A stretch of 64,000 nt of DNA from Ruegeria sp. THAF33 (GTDB taxonomy: Bacteria; Pseudomonadota; Alphaproteobacteria; Rhodobacterales; Rhodobacteraceae): assembly GCF_009363615.1 (NCBI RefSeq), contig NZ_CP045384.1, positions 2,664,501 through 2,728,500 on the forward strand. The letters are read 5' to 3'. A program made the translations under genes and the position numbers. The notes beneath the pieces are model-generated. The model was given only the letters and a program-made list of their open reading frames with translations, was not told the origin of the DNA and searched no databases. This document shows, in pieces, positions 62,746-64,000 of this stretch; position 1 is the stretch's first letter; each line of letters starts with the position of its first letter.

Positions 62746-63759
62746 TCATTTTGCAACCGGTTTCAAAATTTCTTCCATCCGTACCGGTTTTCCTGCCCGC
62801 GCCGACAGGGTTGCGGCCTCGGCCATCGCCAGCGCTGCAACACCGTCCTTCAGCGTGACCGGAACTTCGGATCCACTTTCAACAGCGTCGACAAATGCGG
62901 CCCATTCCACGCGGTATGCAGGCATGTAGCGTTCCAGGAAGAAATAGGTAGGCTTGGCACCCACGACACCGTCCGCCGTTGACTTGACGACAGTGTTTTC
63001 CAGCATGTTCTGAGCCTGTAGCAACCCCTGGGAGCCCAGCAGTTCGACCCGCTGGTCATAGCCATAGGCCGCGCGCCGCGAATTCTTGATGACCGCGATG
63101 CGGCCATCCGCGTAAGTCATTGTAACTGCCGCTGTATCCACATCCCCCGCGGCGCCGATTTCAGCATCCACAAGCGAAGACCCAACCGCCGAGATTGTTT
63201 CGGGAACGTCCCCCATCAGGAAGTTCGCCATGTCAAAATCATGAATCATCATGTCCCGAAACAAACCGCCAGACACCTTTACGTAGCTGACCGGTGGCGG
63301 CGCCGGGTCAAACGATGTGATCGACAAGAGCTCTGCCTTGCCAATCTCACCCGCATCCAACCCCGCCTTCAAGGTCGCAAAATTGGGATCAAATCGCCGA
63401 TTGAACCCTATCATGACCGGCTTGCCGCGTTCCGAGACCGAATTGAGACATTCCATGGCGCGCTTCAGGTCCAAATCAACGGGCTTTTCACACAGGACGG
63501 CTTTTCCTGCGCCTGTCGCTGCTTCAATCAGGTCAGAATGCGTATCTGTCGGAGTTGCAATCAGAACCGCGCAGATTTCCGGATCCGCAATGATCTCTTC
63601 GGAACTGCGCGCCTTGGCCCCATGATCGCTGGCAAGGCTGGCCGCGGCCTCTGGCAAGGCATCGGAAACAGCAATGAGTTTGCTGCCCGGATGCGATGCA
63701 ATCGCCTGCGCATGAACACGCCCGATGCGCCCGGCACCCAACAATCCGACGTTCAACAT
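62746..63759 (-). CDS. iolG: Inositol 2-dehydrogenase
   Basis: IolG oxidises myo-inositol to 2-keto-myo-inositol with NAD. The 337-residue protein has GLLGAGRIGRVHAQAIASHP, LCEKPVDLDLKRAMEC with the catalytic-region Lys, MIGFNRRFDPNFATLKAGL, and MMIHDFDMANFL with the catalytic Asp/His, all standard for IolG/IdhA. The ATG at 63759 has GGGAG seven bases upstream; a longer reading of 36 codons covers the operator and is rejected. First gene of the leftward inositol run. Confidence 0.95.
   Translation of the reverse strand: MLNVGLLGAGRIGRVHAQAIASHPGSKLIAVSDALPEAAASLASDHGAKARSSEEIIADPEICAVLIATPTDTHSDLIEAATGAGKAVLCEKPVDLDLKRAMECLNSVSERGKPVMIGFNRRFDPNFATLKAGLDAGEIGKAELLSITSFDPAPPPVSYVKVSGGLFRDMMIHDFDMANFLMGDVPETISAVGSSLVDAEIGAAGDVDTAAVTMTYADGRIAVIKNSRRAAYGYDQRVELLGSQGLLQAQNMLENTVVKSTADGVVGAKPTYFFLERYMPAYRVEWAAFVDAVESGSEVPVTLKDGVAALAMAEAATLSARAGKPVRMEEILKPVAK
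62751..62766. promoter_or_regulatory. LacI-type operator (15 of 16) upstream of the transporter operon
   Basis: TTGCAACCGGTTTCAA differs from the other three operators in one base. It overlaps the last codons of iolG and lies 130 bp before the binding-protein start, giving the transporter operon its own control point inside the larger run of genes. A small hairpin (TCGGGG/CCCCGA, 62658-62675) lies between it and the gene. Confidence 0.75.
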
Positions 63760-63803
63760 ACAGATCTCCCGAATCTTGTTGTTGCGCGCAACAATGATTC
63801 TAT

Positions 63804-63819
63804 TTGCAACCGGTTGCAA
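63804..63819. promoter_or_regulatory. LacI-type operator upstream of iolG
   Basis: Exact TTGCAACCGGTTGCAA, 44 bp before the iolG start. The remaining 180 bases to the window end (63820-64000) show no recognisable gene. Confidence 0.85.
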
Positions 63820-64000
63820 TATTTTTTTCACAACCTTGGCGCTTTTACGGCTCAGGCCCCAAATCATCCTGAAGAATTCGCGTTATGACCCCGGATCCCG
63901 ATCCGCCAGCTGCAACTCACACGCTGAAATCCGCGCATTGGCCGTCCTACGGGAATCCCCCAATTTCGGAACATGGTGAATCAGGTTAATGTTTGGTTAA

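Overview
The window looks like chromosome from a marine-type alphaproteobacterium of the Rhodobacterales (Roseobacter group). This rests on gene content and protein style: a Rhodobacter-like urease operon with a small extra gene between ureA and ureB, a class I PHA synthase, tripartite tricarboxylate (Tct) transport, and alphaproteobacterial myo-inositol genes. No rRNA, CRISPR array or intact tRNA is visible, and species-level placement is not possible by eye.

Layout. 0-4.5 kb: start of a Tat-exported ABC ligand-binding protein (cut by the window edge), a zinc alcohol dehydrogenase, phaC and a SnoaL-like protein. Two FNR-like boxes lie upstream of the first and last of these. 4.8-7.7 kb: an AraC regulator divergent from a tiny ribbon-helix-helix-like gene that overlaps an exported arylsulfatase. 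7.7-8.8 kb: decayed sequence. 8.8-15 kb: an RND efflux operon (adaptor, pump, DUF2141 protein, six-TM ABC half without ATPase) divergent from a TetR regulator. 15.2-20.8 kb: urease operon ureD-A-(orf)-B-C-(DUF1127)-E-F-G. 21-33 kb: tricarboxylate cluster with tcuAB, a GntR regulator, an AbrB-type membrane protein, a hydroxyacid dehydrogenase with a small partner gene, a PrpF-family isomerase, a TctA-TctB fusion, tctC and the two-component pair tctDE. 33.7-39.6 kb: AraC, exported hydrolase, NTF2-like protein, SDR, LysR, quinone oxidoreductase and an SDR without the usual Tyr/Lys. 39.75-40.65 kb: a dead IS5-family element. 40.7-46.97 kb: an islet bounded by two degenerate tRNA sequences, encoding an exported M19 dipeptidase, an OprB-like porin, a DUF3299 protein, an exported amidohydrolase and an AraC regulator. 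47.1-63.8 kb: a myo-inositol catabolic regulon.

The inositol region works as a unit. The LacI-family gene, the divergent dehydrogenase/kinase promoter, the ABC transporter operon and iolG each have a copy of the 16-bp palindrome TTGCAACCGGTTGCAA (three exact, one with a single mismatch). Together the genes supply uptake (binding protein, permease, ATPase) and the steps IolG, IolE, IolD, IolB, IolC and a class II aldolase. Only the malonate-semialdehyde dehydrogenase IolA is absent from the window. The regulon also carries a second IolB-like protein, two further Gfo/Idh/MocA dehydrogenases, an SDR, a Hyi-like TIM-barrel protein and a phytanoyl-CoA-dioxygenase-family protein. These suggest that inositol derivatives or isomers are also processed.

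In the tricarboxylate region, the promoter between the GntR regulator and the AbrB gene and the promoter of the small-gene/dehydrogenase pair share a double GTATAC box with the same 10-bp spacing. This suggests one GntR regulon for uptake and isomerisation/oxidation of a tricarballylate- or aconitate-like acid.
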